A stretch of DNA of 64,000 bases from Amaricoccus solimangrovi (GTDB lineage Bacteria; Pseudomonadota; Alphaproteobacteria; Rhodobacterales; Rhodobacteraceae). The notes under the pieces were generated by a model. The model did no database searches, had not been told where the DNA came from, and saw nothing but the letters and a program-made list of their open reading frames with translations. How positions within the stretch are numbered: the stretch's first letter is position 1; each line of letters starts with the position of its first letter. Positions 19,531-29,938 of this stretch are shown here, one piece after another. The stretch spans positions 248,001 to 312,000 of the forward strand of contig NZ_VFRP01000002.1 in NCBI RefSeq assembly GCF_006385685.1, written 5' to 3'. Both the position numbers and the translations under genes were made by a program.

Positions 19531-21078
19531 TCAGCGCCGCCAGAAGGCCGGGTTCAGCAGCGCGACGACCACGAGCGTCTCCATCCGCCCGACGATCATC
19601 CCGAGCGAGAGAATCGCCAGCGCCGAATCGGGGAGCGCGGCGTAGCGGCCGGCCTCGCCCAGGGTCCCCGCGAGCGGTCCGGTCGTCGTGAGCGCCGCGA
19701 TGGCGAAGGTGAGGCTTTCCTCGAATCCGAGGCCCGTGGCGGCGAGGCCGACCATCGCGACCGCGATCGCGATCAGGAAAAGCATGAGGAAAATGAAGGC
19801 GATGCGCGCGCCCGCCGGCGTGATCAGCCGCTCGCCCCGGCCCCGGCGCAGGACCGAGCTCGGGTGGGTCAGCAGGTCCATCTCCCGCAGGCCGTGGCGA
19901 TAGAGCACGTAGAGCCGGAACAGTTTCACGCCGCCCGCCGTGGTCGCGATTCCGCCGCCCATCACCGCGAGCCCCATCAGGATCGTGCCGGGCTGCGGCA
20001 GGTTCGACCAGAGCTGCGAGGCGCGCCAGTCGGCGCTGACATAACCGGTGGTCGTGAGGAACGAGACGCTGGTGAAGAAGCCGCCCCAGAGGGCGCGAAG
20101 GGTGCCGGCGAGATCATGCTCGCGATCGATCTCCGCCGCGCCTGCGAAGGCGCGCAGATAGAGCACCAGCGTCACGCCGAGCACGCTGATCAGCATCAGC
20201 CGGAACTGCGGGTCGTCGAAGGTCGGCCAGCGGCGGTGGCGCAGGTGATAGTTGGTGATCCGGTGCGAGATCGCGGGCAGGAACAGGATCGCGACCAGGA
20301 TCTCGCCCAGCCGCCCGGAGGGGGCGTCCTGCACGCCGCCGATCGGCGAGACGCCGCTGGTCGAGAGCGTGCCCATCGCGTGGCTGACCGCGACGAGCGG
20401 CGGATCGCCCGCGATCAGCAGCGCCATCGCGAGGAGGCCGGTCAGCCCGGCGTAGATCGGCCCGATCTCGGTCGAGAAGCGGACCAGACGGCGCGCCGCC
20501 TCGTCGATCGTGGCGGAGCGGTTGCCGACGCCCGCGGCCTCGGCGAATTCGAAGCCGCCGAGATTCATCGGCGCGAGGATCGCGAAGACCACGACCAGCG
20601 CCATGAACCCGCCCGCCCAGCCCGTCATCGCGCGCCACAGGTGCAGGGGCGCGGGCAGCAGTTCGGGCGCCCGGTCGAAGAGCGTCGCCCCGGTCGTGGT
20701 CAGGCAGGACAGCATCTCGAAATAGGCCGCGCCGATGGAGACGCCCGGCACGATCGCATTGACCGGCGTGGCGAGCACGAGCGGCAGCAGCGCGTAGACG
20801 AGAAAGAGCGTGACGAGGTGATAGCGCTCCGCGATCCGGGGCACGCGGTTCATCACCGCGAGGCCGAGGATGACCGAGAGAAAGGCGAAGAAGACGCCGT
20901 GGATCAGGAAGACCCGGGCGACGAGCCAGTCGCGTTCGCTCGCGCCGATCAGCGCGGGCACCAGCATCATCGCCGAGGCGAGCAGCATCACGCGGATGAA
21001 GCCGGGAAAGCGTCGGGGCGCGACGGCCTCGAGCCGCCGCGCGCGCTCCCTCAGGCGGCGCTTCCTCGCGGTGGCCAT
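19531..21078 (-). CDS. trkH: TrkH-family potassium uptake channel
   Basis: Membrane channel subunit for K+ uptake, gated by TrkA. The 515-residue protein has four pore repeats with selectivity-filter-like loops TTTGATLF, STSGVSP, TTTGYVSADW and TTTGPLA, each between hydrophobic helices, and an Arg-rich N-terminus. It follows trkA by 3 bases. In Rhodobacterales this pair commonly sits between ntrX and hfq, which may link K+ balance with nitrogen status, but that is inference. Confidence 0.94.
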   Translation of the reverse strand: MATARKRRLRERARRLEAVAPRRFPGFIRVMLLASAMMLVPALIGASERDWLVARVFLIHGVFFAFLSVILGLAVMNRVPRIAERYHLVTLFLVYALLPLVLATPVNAIVPGVSIGAAYFEMLSCLTTTGATLFDRAPELLPAPLHLWRAMTGWAGGFMALVVVFAILAPMNLGGFEFAEAAGVGNRSATIDEAARRLVRFSTEIGPIYAGLTGLLAMALLIAGDPPLVAVSHAMGTLSTSGVSPIGGVQDAPSGRLGEILVAILFLPAISHRITNYHLRHRRWPTFDDPQFRLMLISVLGVTLVLYLRAFAGAAEIDREHDLAGTLRALWGGFFTSVSFLTTTGYVSADWRASQLWSNLPQPGTILMGLAVMGGGIATTAGGVKLFRLYVLYRHGLREMDLLTHPSSVLRRGRGERLITPAGARIAFIFLMLFLIAIAVAMVGLAATGLGFEESLTFAIAALTTTGPLAGTLGEAGRYAALPDSALAILSLGMIVGRMETLVVVALLNPAFWRR

Positions 21079-21081
21079 CGC

Positions 21082-22464
21082 TCAGAAGAAGTCGAAGCCG
21101 ACCTGGAACAGCCGTTCCACGTCGGCCACCGACTTGCGCATCGCGAAGATGGTGAGTTCGTCGCCCTCCGCGAGCCGGGTGTCGGCCCGGGGGGTGAAGA
21201 CCTTGTCGCCCCGGCGGATCACGCCGATCCGGGCATCCTCCGGCATTTCCGCCTCGCGCACCATGCGCCCGGCCAGCGCCGAGGTGCGCAGCACCTGCGC
21301 CTCGATCACCTCCGCCTCGCCGTCGCCGATCGAATAGACCTGCCGGATCCGGCCGTGGCGCACGTAGCGCAGGATCGAGGAGACGGTGGTCGAGCGCGGG
21401 TTCACATAGGCGTCGATCCCGATCGGCTCGACCAGATCGACGAGCGTCTGGTCGTTGAGGAGCGCGATCACGAGCTTGGCGCCGGCCGCCTTGGCGCGGA
21501 CGCAGGCGAGCAGGTTGGTCTTGTCGTCCTCGGTCAGCGCGACCATCGCATCGGTCTCGGCCACGTTGGCCTCGCGCAGCAGGTCGAGATCGAGCCCGTC
21601 GCCCCGCAGCACCACGGCGCGCCGGAGCGCCTCGGCCGCGGTCTCGGCGCGCTCCCTGTCGCGCTCGATCAGCTTCACCTGGGCGCGGGGGCGCAGCCGT
21701 TCCATCGTCTGGGCGACGCGCAGCCCGATGTTGCCGCCCCCGATGATCAGCGCCCGCTCGACGCTGAGCGCGTCCTTGCCGAAGGCCTCCATGAAGCGGG
21801 CCATGTCCTCGGTCACGACCAGCGCGTAGATCTGGTCGCCCGGCTTCAGCTGCTCGTCGGAGGTCACGACCGCGAGCCGGCCCTTGCGCCGCAGCCCGAC
21901 GATGACCGCGCGCAGCGTCGAGAAGAGCTCGCTCAGCTGCCGGAGCGGCGTGTAGAGCGCGGCGCAGGAGGCGTCGAGCGTCATGCCGACGAGCTGGGCG
22001 CGGTCCTCGAGAAAGCCCTCGATGTCGAAGGCGGCGGGCGCGTTCAGCCGTTGCATCACCGCGTCCGCGACCGAGATCTCGGGCGAGATCACCACGTCGA
22101 TCGGCAGGTGGCCGGTGCGGTAGAGGTCGGCGTAGATCGCGTCGAGATAGGCCTGGGAGCGCAGCCGGGCGATCTTGCGCGGCACCGAGAAGATCGAATG
22201 CGCGACCTGGCAGACGACCATGTTGACCTCGTCGGACTGGGTCGCGGCGATGATCATGTCGGCGTCGCGCGCGCCCGCCTGTTCGAGCACGTCCGGATGC
22301 GAGGCGAAGCCGGCGATGCCGCCGATGTCGTAGCCGTCCATCAGCCGGCGCACCAGCGCGGGATCGTTGTCGATCACGGTGACGTTGTTCGCGCCTTCCT
22401 CGCGCGCGAGGTGCCGGGCGATCTGGCCGCCCACCTGGCCGGCGCCGCAGATGATGATCTTCAT
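21082..22464 (-). CDS. trkA: Trk potassium transport regulator TrkA
   Basis: Cytoplasmic NAD(H)/nucleotide-binding gating ring for TrkH. The 460-residue protein has two tandem RCK modules: the first Rossmann fold starts MKIIICGAGQVGGQIARHL, and the second has RALIIGGGNIGLRVAQ; each is followed by a TrkA-C domain. The start is ATG 22464; the 29 codons in frame upstream belong to the ntrX-trkA spacer. The gap to ntrX is 52 bases, and all genes share strand, so an operon with the Ntr block is possible. Confidence 0.95.
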   Translation of the reverse strand: MKIIICGAGQVGGQIARHLAREEGANNVTVIDNDPALVRRLMDGYDIGGIAGFASHPDVLEQAGARDADMIIAATQSDEVNMVVCQVAHSIFSVPRKIARLRSQAYLDAIYADLYRTGHLPIDVVISPEISVADAVMQRLNAPAAFDIEGFLEDRAQLVGMTLDASCAALYTPLRQLSELFSTLRAVIVGLRRKGRLAVVTSDEQLKPGDQIYALVVTEDMARFMEAFGKDALSVERALIIGGGNIGLRVAQTMERLRPRAQVKLIERDRERAETAAEALRRAVVLRGDGLDLDLLREANVAETDAMVALTEDDKTNLLACVRAKAAGAKLVIALLNDQTLVDLVEPIGIDAYVNPRSTTVSSILRYVRHGRIRQVYSIGDGEAEVIEAQVLRTSALAGRMVREAEMPEDARIGVIRRGDKVFTPRADTRLAEGDELTIFAMRKSVADVERLFQVGFDFF

Positions 22465-22516
22465 GGACGGTCTTTCCCGACGGGTTCCTCGCGTCCGCGC
22501 TTCCGCGGGGGAAGCG

Positions 22517-23914
22517 TCAGACGGCCTCCTCGGCTTCCTCGTTCCGGCCACCGCGGCCGGCCGAGATGACGTTCAGGGACTTCAGCTTGCGGTGCAAGGC
22601 CGAACGCTCCATTCCGACGAAGCTCGCGGTGCGCGAGATGTTGCCGCCGAAGCGGTTGATCTGGGCGAGGAGATATTCGCGCTCGAACATCTCGCGCGCC
22701 TCGCGCAGCGCGAGGCCGGCGAAGGAGGCGCCGAGCATGCCGCCGGCGGAGGCGCCGTTGGCCTGGGAATCGGCGGTCAGTTCCTCGGGCTCGATCGGGC
22801 CGGTCTCCGAGCCGAGGATCAGCGCGCGTTCGAGCGTGTTGCGGAGCTGGCGCACGTTGCCGGGCCAGCGCATCGTCTGGAGCTGGGCCTCCGCCTCGGG
22901 CGAGAGCTCGCGCAGCGGCAGGCCCTGGGTGGCGTTGAGCTCGGTCAGGAAATGCCGCGCGAGTTCGGGCACGTCCTCGCGGCGGGCTTCGAGCGGGGGC
23001 ACCATGACGGGAACCACGTTCAGCCGGTGGAAGAGCTCGACGCGGAAGCGGCCGGCGGCGGCCTCGCGGGCGAGGTCGCGGGTGGTGGCGGAGAGCACGC
23101 GCACGTCGACCCGGACCGTGTCCGAGCCGCCGACGCGCTGGAAGCTCTGGTCGACCAGCACGCGCAGGATCTTCGACTGCGTGCCGAGCGGCATGTCGGC
23201 GACCTCGTCGAAGAAGAGGATGCCGGTATGCGCGCGCTCGAAGAGGCCGGGCTCGACGCCGCGCTCGGCGCTTTCGCGGCCGAAGAGCACCTCCTCCATC
23301 TGGTCGGCGCCGATCGAGGCGGAATTCACCGTGATGAAGGGGCCGTTCGCGCGGTCGGAGGCGCGGTGGACCGCGCGCGCGGCCACCTCCTTGCCGGAGC
23401 CGGCCGGGCCGGTCAGCATCACGCGGCTGTTCGTGCGCGCCACCTTCTCGAGTTGGGAGCGGAGCTGGCGGAAGGCCGGGCTCGAGCCGATCATGACCGA
23501 GTTGCTCGTCTCCCTGCCCCGCAGCGCCGCGTTCTCGCGCCTCAGCCGCGAGGCCTCCAGCGCGCGGCCGATCACGACCATGAGCTGGTCGATGTTGAAA
23601 GGCTTCTCGATGAAGTCGTAGGCGCCCTGCTTGATCGCGGCGACGGCGATCTCGATGTTGCCGTGGCCGGAGATGATGACGATCGGGATCGCGGGATTGT
23701 CGCGCTTCACGCGCTTGAGGATGTCGATGCCGTCGAGCCGGCTGTCCTTCAGCCAGATGTCGAGGATCACCAGGTCGGGGGCGGCGGCGTTGATCTCGGA
23801 CAGCGCCGCGTCGCTGTCGGCCGCGGTCCGCACCGCGTGGCCCTCGTCGGACAGGATGTCCGCGATCAGCGCGCGGATATCGGGCTCGTCGTCGACCACC
23901 AGGATATCGCTCAT
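22517..23914 (-). CDS. ntrX: Response regulator NtrX
   Basis: Partner of the sensor NtrY in nitrogen and redox control. The 465-residue protein has a receiver domain with the phosphorylatable D52, an AAA+ domain with Walker A GPAGSGKE (169-176) and Walker B ILFFDE (232-237), and a Fis-type helix-turn-helix at the C-terminus. In the L1 loop where sigma-54 activators have GAFTGA, it reads RESAERGVEPGLFER (213-227), so contact with sigma-54 is unlikely. ATG 23914 overlaps ntrY by 4 bases. The reading frame stays open far upstream only as an artefact inside ntrY. Confidence 0.95.
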   Translation of the reverse strand: MSDILVVDDEPDIRALIADILSDEGHAVRTAADSDAALSEINAAAPDLVILDIWLKDSRLDGIDILKRVKRDNPAIPIVIISGHGNIEIAVAAIKQGAYDFIEKPFNIDQLMVVIGRALEASRLRRENAALRGRETSNSVMIGSSPAFRQLRSQLEKVARTNSRVMLTGPAGSGKEVAARAVHRASDRANGPFITVNSASIGADQMEEVLFGRESAERGVEPGLFERAHTGILFFDEVADMPLGTQSKILRVLVDQSFQRVGGSDTVRVDVRVLSATTRDLAREAAAGRFRVELFHRLNVVPVMVPPLEARREDVPELARHFLTELNATQGLPLRELSPEAEAQLQTMRWPGNVRQLRNTLERALILGSETGPIEPEELTADSQANGASAGGMLGASFAGLALREAREMFEREYLLAQINRFGGNISRTASFVGMERSALHRKLKSLNVISAGRGGRNEEAEEAV

Positions 23915-26193
23915 TGGACGCTCTCTCTCAGTCTCGTGCTTGTCGTTGTCCGGTCTTCCCCGCCGGCCGCGCGGTCCGGAAGCCCGCGCGGCAGGGTGAT
24001 CCGCGCCCGCGCCCCTACATGGTCCCCGCCCTCGAACAGCCGCGCCGGCAGCAGTTCGAGCGTTCCGTCGTGTTCCTCCACGATCTTCTTGACGATGGGC
24101 AGGCCGAGGCCGGTCCCCTTGGCGCGATGCGTCACATAGGGTTCGAAGAGCCGCGTCGGATCCTCCGGCAGGCCGCGGCCGTTGTCCTCGATCTCGATCA
24201 CGATCTCGCTCTCTCCGCTCGTCATCGCGACGCGGATCTCGCCCGGCGCCGCGCCCTGCCCCGGCTCGCGCTCGTCGATCGCCTCGGCGGCGTTCTTCAT
24301 CAGATTGGTCAGCGCCTGGTTCATCATCGTGCCGTCGAGATGCGACAGGACGGCGTGCTCGGGCAAGCTCAGGACGTAGCGGATGTCCGGACGGGCGGAT
24401 TCCTGCAACAGCAGCGCCTCGCCGATCAGCTTGCCGAGGTCGAGGGGCTTGCGCTCCGGCGCGGGCATCCGGGCGAATTTCGAGAATTCGTCGACGATCC
24501 GGCGCAGGTCGTTGGTCTGGCGCACGATGACGTCGACGTACTGCTCGAGGCTCTCGCGCTGCTCGCCGACCATCGGGCCGAACTTGCGCCGCATCCGCTC
24601 GGCCGAGAGCTGGATCGGGGTGAGCGGGTTCTTGACCTCGTGGGCGATGCGCCGCGCCACGTCGCCCCAGGCGGCGAGGCGCTGGGCGACGACGAGATCG
24701 GTGACGTCGTCGAAGGACACGACATAGCCCTCGAGCATCCCGTCCGCGCCGGCGCGCGCCGCGACGCGGGCGAGCAGGTCGCGCTGGCGCCCGTCGCGCA
24801 GCACCCGGACCTCGGCCTGGGCGACGGGATGGGGCTTGCGCGGGTCGAGCTTGTCGATGAGCGCGCCGAATTCCGGCGCCGCCTCGCGCAGCGGCCGCGC
24901 CGCGGCCGTCGCCGGGTCGAGCGCGAGCAGCGCCGAGGCGGCGGTGTTCATCATCTCGATCCGGCCGAGCCCGTCGAGGCCGATCACCCCGGCCGTGACG
25001 CCGGAAAGGACCGAATCGAACAGCCGCCGCCGCCGCTCCGTCTCCGCGTTGATCGCGATCAGCGCGTCGCGCTGGCCCTTCACCTGGCGCGTCATCTTGT
25101 TGAAGCCGCGGGAGAGGATCGCGATCTCGTCGCCGCCGGTCTCCTCGCGCACGCGCACGTCGAGATCGCCCTGGCCGACGCGCTCCGCCGCGCGCGCGAG
25201 CCGGCCCACGGGCCGCGCCAGCCGCTCGGCGAACCACATCCCCATCCACATCGCGGCGAGAATGACCGCGAGCGCGAAGCCGAGGTAGATGAGCGCGAAT
25301 TCGAACACCATCCGGCCGCGGTCGGCCTCGAGCTGCTCGTAGAGCCGGACCGTCTCCTTGGTCTCGTCGAGCAGGCTCAGGATCTTCCCGTCGACGTCGC
25401 GGCTCACGTAGAGGAAATAGTCGGCGAAACCGTCGAGCCGCAGCAGCGCGCGGAACTCGTTGTGCTCCCAGTCCTGGATCACGACGGTCTCGCCGGAGCG
25501 CGCCTCCTCGATCTCCGCCGGGCTCGGCGGGCTGTAGTCGAAGAGATAGCTCCGCTCGCCGCGCGAGCGGATCCGCGCGTCGCCGTCGATCACATAGGCC
25601 TTGGGCAGCGCGCGCTGCATCTGGAGCTGGCCATGGGTCAGCGTCTCGCGAAGCTGGCCGCCCGACATCAGCGGATAGCGCCGCTTCTGCTCCTCGATGT
25701 AGCGCGCGAGCGCGCCGGCGTCGGTGGTCAGCGTCACGCGATGCTCGTCCTCGTAGGCCTGCGCCGCGGCGAGCGAATTGGAGACCACGTTGCGCACCCG
25801 GTCGGAGAACCAGCCCTCCAGCCCCACGTTGAGCGTGATCGTCGCGAAGATCGCGACGAGGATCGTCGGGATCAGCGCGATCAGCGTGAAGAAGCGCACC
25901 AGCCGCATGTGCAGCGTCGCGCCCGAGCCCTTCTTGCGCTCCGAGATCATCTCCGCGAGGCGGCGGACGACGAAGCCGGCGACGATGAGCGCGTAGACGA
26001 AATCGGCGAGCAGCACGACGCGGAGCGACCTGCCCCCGCCGAGCCATTCCATCTCGCCGAGCACGGCGAAGGTGGCGATGGCGAGCATGGGCGCGAGCGC
26101 GACCATGAGCCAGAAGCCCGCGGCCTGGACGCCGCGGTTGCTCCGCCATCGGCCCAGACGCAACCAGGCCAGGGTCAACGATGACGCGCGCAT
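23911..26193 (-). CDS. ntrY: Sensor histidine kinase NtrY
   Basis: Membrane sensor kinase of 760 residues for NtrX. The N-terminus has several membrane segments (about 25-45, 58-78, 100-122) and a periplasmic or sensory stretch (about 125-295), then a further membrane helix (298-320), a HAMP domain (about 322-375), a PAS domain (395-500), a HisKA domain with H518 in RIAHEVKNPLTP, and an ATPase domain with DNGRGLPED and GTGLGLPIV. It overlaps ntrX by 4 bases and lies 40 bases after ntrC, so it likely shares the dusB-ntr transcript. Confidence 0.95.
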   Translation of the reverse strand: MRASSLTLAWLRLGRWRSNRGVQAAGFWLMVALAPMLAIATFAVLGEMEWLGGGRSLRVVLLADFVYALIVAGFVVRRLAEMISERKKGSGATLHMRLVRFFTLIALIPTILVAIFATITLNVGLEGWFSDRVRNVVSNSLAAAQAYEDEHRVTLTTDAGALARYIEEQKRRYPLMSGGQLRETLTHGQLQMQRALPKAYVIDGDARIRSRGERSYLFDYSPPSPAEIEEARSGETVVIQDWEHNEFRALLRLDGFADYFLYVSRDVDGKILSLLDETKETVRLYEQLEADRGRMVFEFALIYLGFALAVILAAMWMGMWFAERLARPVGRLARAAERVGQGDLDVRVREETGGDEIAILSRGFNKMTRQVKGQRDALIAINAETERRRRLFDSVLSGVTAGVIGLDGLGRIEMMNTAASALLALDPATAAARPLREAAPEFGALIDKLDPRKPHPVAQAEVRVLRDGRQRDLLARVAARAGADGMLEGYVVSFDDVTDLVVAQRLAAWGDVARRIAHEVKNPLTPIQLSAERMRRKFGPMVGEQRESLEQYVDVIVRQTNDLRRIVDEFSKFARMPAPERKPLDLGKLIGEALLLQESARPDIRYVLSLPEHAVLSHLDGTMMNQALTNLMKNAAEAIDEREPGQGAAPGEIRVAMTSGESEIVIEIEDNGRGLPEDPTRLFEPYVTHRAKGTGLGLPIVKKIVEEHDGTLELLPARLFEGGDHVGARARITLPRGLPDRAAGGEDRTTTSTRLRESVQ

Positions 26194-26233
26194 TCTTGTG
26201 TTACGCTTGGTTTCCAGCTCGACTGTTGCAGTC

Positions 26234-27685
<1,452 letters not shown>

Positions 27686-27689
27686 CGCC

Positions 27690-28769
27690 TCAGGCTCCCA
27701 TCGCGTCGCGCCAGACCGGCAGGCGCACGCGGAAGCGCGTGCGGCCCGGGCGGCTGTCGCATTCGACGACGCCGCCGTGGTCGGCGACGAATTTCGACAC
27801 CAGCGACAGGCCGAGCCCGGTGCCGTTCACCTTGGAACTGACGAAGGGGTCGAACACGTCGCGGATCAGGTTCTCCGGAATCCCCGGCCCGTTGTCGGTG
27901 ATGGTGACGACGAGCGGCAGGCTCTCGCTCTGCCTGCCGCTCGGACCCATCATCTTCACCCCGGGACGGAAGGCGCTCGAGATGCCGATCGTGCCGCCGA
28001 CGCGCGGCACCGCCTCGGCCGCGTTCTTGAGCAGGTTCTGGAACACCTGCAGCAGCTGGTCGGGATCGCCGGGGGTCGCGGGCAGCGACGGGTCGTAATC
28101 CTCGGAGAAGCGCACATGCGCGGCGAAGCCCGCCTGGGCGGCGCGCCGGGCGCGGTCGAGCACGTCGTGGATGTTGAGCGGCTGGCGCTGCGCGGGGCGC
28201 AGGTCGCCGAACTGCTCCACCTTGTCGACGAGCTTGCCGATGCGCGCCGCCTCCGCCTGGATCAGGCCGGTCAGTTCCCGGTCCGCCTCGCCGAGGCTCA
28301 TCTCAAGGAGCTGCGCCGCGCCGGAGATGCCGGCGAGCGGGTTGCGGATCTCGTGCGCGAGCATCGCGGCCATGCCCGTCACCGACCGCGCGGCGGAGCG
28401 GTGGTTGAGGCTGCGGTCCATCTTGTCGGCCATGCCCTGAGGATGCATCAAGAGCAGGATCTCTCCCTCGTTGTCTTGCAGGGGGGTCGCGTGGACGTTC
28501 TGCGGCTGCGGCGGCTGTTCGCCCCAGGCGACCATCACGTTGTACTGGGCGACCGAGAAATTGTTCCGCCGCGCCTGGCGGATCACCTCGAGCACGGCGC
28601 TGTCGTGGCCGAGGAAGCGGCCGATCGGCCGGCCGGTCATCTGGCGCAGCGAGACCCCGCCGAAGCTCTCGGCGGCGGGATTGGCGGTGCGGATCTGGTC
28701 CTCCGCGTCGAGCACCACGGCGGGATAGGGAATGGCGCTCCAGAGCGCCTCGAAACCGGTCACGATCAC
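27690..28769 (-). CDS. ntrB: Nitrogen regulation sensor kinase NtrB
   Basis: Soluble PAS-type histidine kinase, controlled by PII, that phosphorylates and dephosphorylates NtrC. The 359-residue protein has an N-terminal PAS domain (about 1-115), a HisKA domain with H139 in [12 protein letters not shown], an N box (LLKNAAEA) and an ATPase domain with DNGPGIPE and GTGLGLSLV. Its ATG overlaps the dusB stop by 4 bases (ATGA). This matches the nifR3-ntrBC order known from Rhodobacter. Confidence 0.95.
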   Translation of the reverse strand: MIVTGFEALWSAIPYPAVVLDAEDQIRTANPAAESFGGVSLRQMTGRPIGRFLGHDSAVLEVIRQARRNNFSVAQYNVMVAWGEQPPQPQNVHATPLQDNEGEILLLMHPQGMADKMDRSLNHRSAARSVTGMAAMLAHEIRNPLAGISGAAQLLEMSLGEADRELTGLIQAEAARIGKLVDKVEQFGDLRPAQRQPLNIHDVLDRARRAAQAGFAAHVRFSEDYDPSLPATPGDPDQLLQVFQNLLKNAAEAVPRVGGTIGISSAFRPGVKMMGPSGRQSESLPLVVTITDNGPGIPENLIRDVFDPFVSSKVNGTGLGLSLVSKFVADHGGVVECDSRPGRTRFRVRLPVWRDAMGA

Positions 28770-29770
28770 GCCGCCGCCTCCCGCGCGGTTTGGTCCGCGC
28801 CATCGAGATCCGGAACCTCGGCGCGCAGGATCGCGGTCACCGCCTCCGGGCTCGCCGCCCGCATCAGCCGCGCCCGCGCCGGCGCCGAGCCCGGCAGGCG
28901 GTCGAGATACCAGCCGAGATGCTTGCGCGCCACGCGCGCGCCGATGTCGCGGCCATAGAAGCCGAGCATCGCCTCGTAATGGCCGATCACGTAGTCGGCG
29001 AGCGCGGCGCCCCGGGGGGCCGCGGGCACCGGCGCGCCGGCGAGTTCGGCGGCGATCTGGCCCGGCAGCCAGGGCGCGCCGCGCGCCGCGCGGCCGATCA
29101 TCACGCCCCGGGCGCCCGAGGCCGCGAGGGCCGCGCGCGCCTCCGCCGCGTCGCGGATGTCGCCATTGGCGATGACCGGGATCGAAACCGCGCGGGAGAC
29201 CGCCGCGATCGCCGCCCAGTCGGCGCTTCCGGTGTAGAACTGGCAGCGCGTGCGGCCATGAACGGTGATCCGCGCCACCCCCGCCGCCTCGGCCCGCCGC
29301 GCGAGTTCCGGCGCGTTCAGCGCCTCCGCGTCCCAGCCGAGCCGGGTCTTGACCGTCACCGGCACGTCGACCGCGGCCACCACCGCCTCGACGATCGCGA
29401 GCGCGAGATCGAGGTCGCGCATCAGCGCCGAGCCGGAGAGGCCGTTGGTGACCTTCTTCGCCGGACAGCCGAAGTTGATGTCGATGAGGCGCGCGCCCTC
29501 GCCCGCGCAGTAGCGCGCCGCCTCCGCCATCGGCCCGGGCTCGCGCCCGGCCAGTTGCGCCCCGCTGCGTTCCGCCGCGCGCCCGATCCGCGCCTTGCCG
29601 CGCGCGAGCGGCCGCGCGCTCAGAACCTCGCCGCTCGCGATCATCTCGGAAAACACCATCGCGGCGCCATGGTCCAGCGCGCGCTCCCGGAACGGCAGAT
29701 CAGTGATTCCGGCCATCGGTGCGAGAAAAACGGGCGCCGGGGGGCTCATGCGATCCAAAGAGACATCCAT
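28766..29770 (-). CDS. dusB: tRNA-dihydrouridine synthase
   Basis: FMN enzyme that reduces specific uridines in tRNA D-loops; first gene of the ntr operon and historically called nifR3. The 334-residue protein has FLAPMAGITDLPFR, the active-site INFGCPAKKV, the VTVKTRLGWD strand, VHGRTRCQFY and MIGRAARGAPW. Two starts are possible, ATG 29770 (MDVSLDR) and ATG 29749 (MSPPAPVF); the first fits the promoter at 29799-29827 and is used here. It diverges from ispDF. Confidence 0.92.
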   Translation of the reverse strand: MDVSLDRMSPPAPVFLAPMAGITDLPFRERALDHGAAMVFSEMIASGEVLSARPLARGKARIGRAAERSGAQLAGREPGPMAEAARYCAGEGARLIDINFGCPAKKVTNGLSGSALMRDLDLALAIVEAVVAAVDVPVTVKTRLGWDAEALNAPELARRAEAAGVARITVHGRTRCQFYTGSADWAAIAAVSRAVSIPVIANGDIRDAAEARAALAASGARGVMIGRAARGAPWLPGQIAAELAGAPVPAAPRGAALADYVIGHYEAMLGFYGRDIGARVARKHLGWYLDRLPGSAPARARLMRAASPEAVTAILRAEVPDLDGADQTAREAAA

Positions 29771-29798
29771 ATGCCCAATCCGTGTGCATCTTCGGACC

Positions 29799-29827
29799 TG
29801 ATTAACAAATGGCCGCACACAAGGCAA
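29799..29827 (-). promoter_or_regulatory. Candidate promoter of the dusB-ntr operon
   Basis: On the minus strand, TTGCCT (29822-29827) and TAATCA (29799-29804) are 17 bases apart. This puts transcription start about 20 bases before the dusB ATG. The -10 is a poor match. No NtrC-type GCACC-GGTGC palindrome was seen in the gap. Confidence 0.33.
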
Positions 29828-29875
29828 GCACCGCTCGGGAAACCGTCCATCGCCGCCGCGGCGGCGCCCATGGGA

Positions 29876-29905
29876 TTGCCCCGGACGCGTCCGCGCCTCT
29901 ATAAA
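29876..29905 (+). promoter_or_regulatory. Candidate ispDF promoter with palindromic spacer
   Basis: TTGCCC (29876-29881) and TATAAA (29900-29905, 5 of 6 to TATAAT) are separated by 18 bases. A perfect 10-base palindrome, GGACGCGTCC, lies in the spacer at 29883-29892. Predicted transcription start is about 27 bases before the ispDF ATG. It is the clearest -10 in the window. Confidence 0.5.
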
Positions 29906-29938
29906 CGGCGAACAACAGATCCAGGGGGGCCGGGACCG

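Noticed and set aside
18793-22569. A 1258-codon plus-strand open frame over hflX, hfq, trkH and trkA
   Set aside because: Antisense shadow of four recognisable minus-strand genes; composition is typical of shadow frames and it crosses all their boundaries.
23915-26149. Continuous frame joining ntrX to a long upstream extension
   Set aside because: The extension lies inside ntrY in another frame. NtrX begins with a normal receiver domain at 23914 with a 4-base overlap to ntrY.
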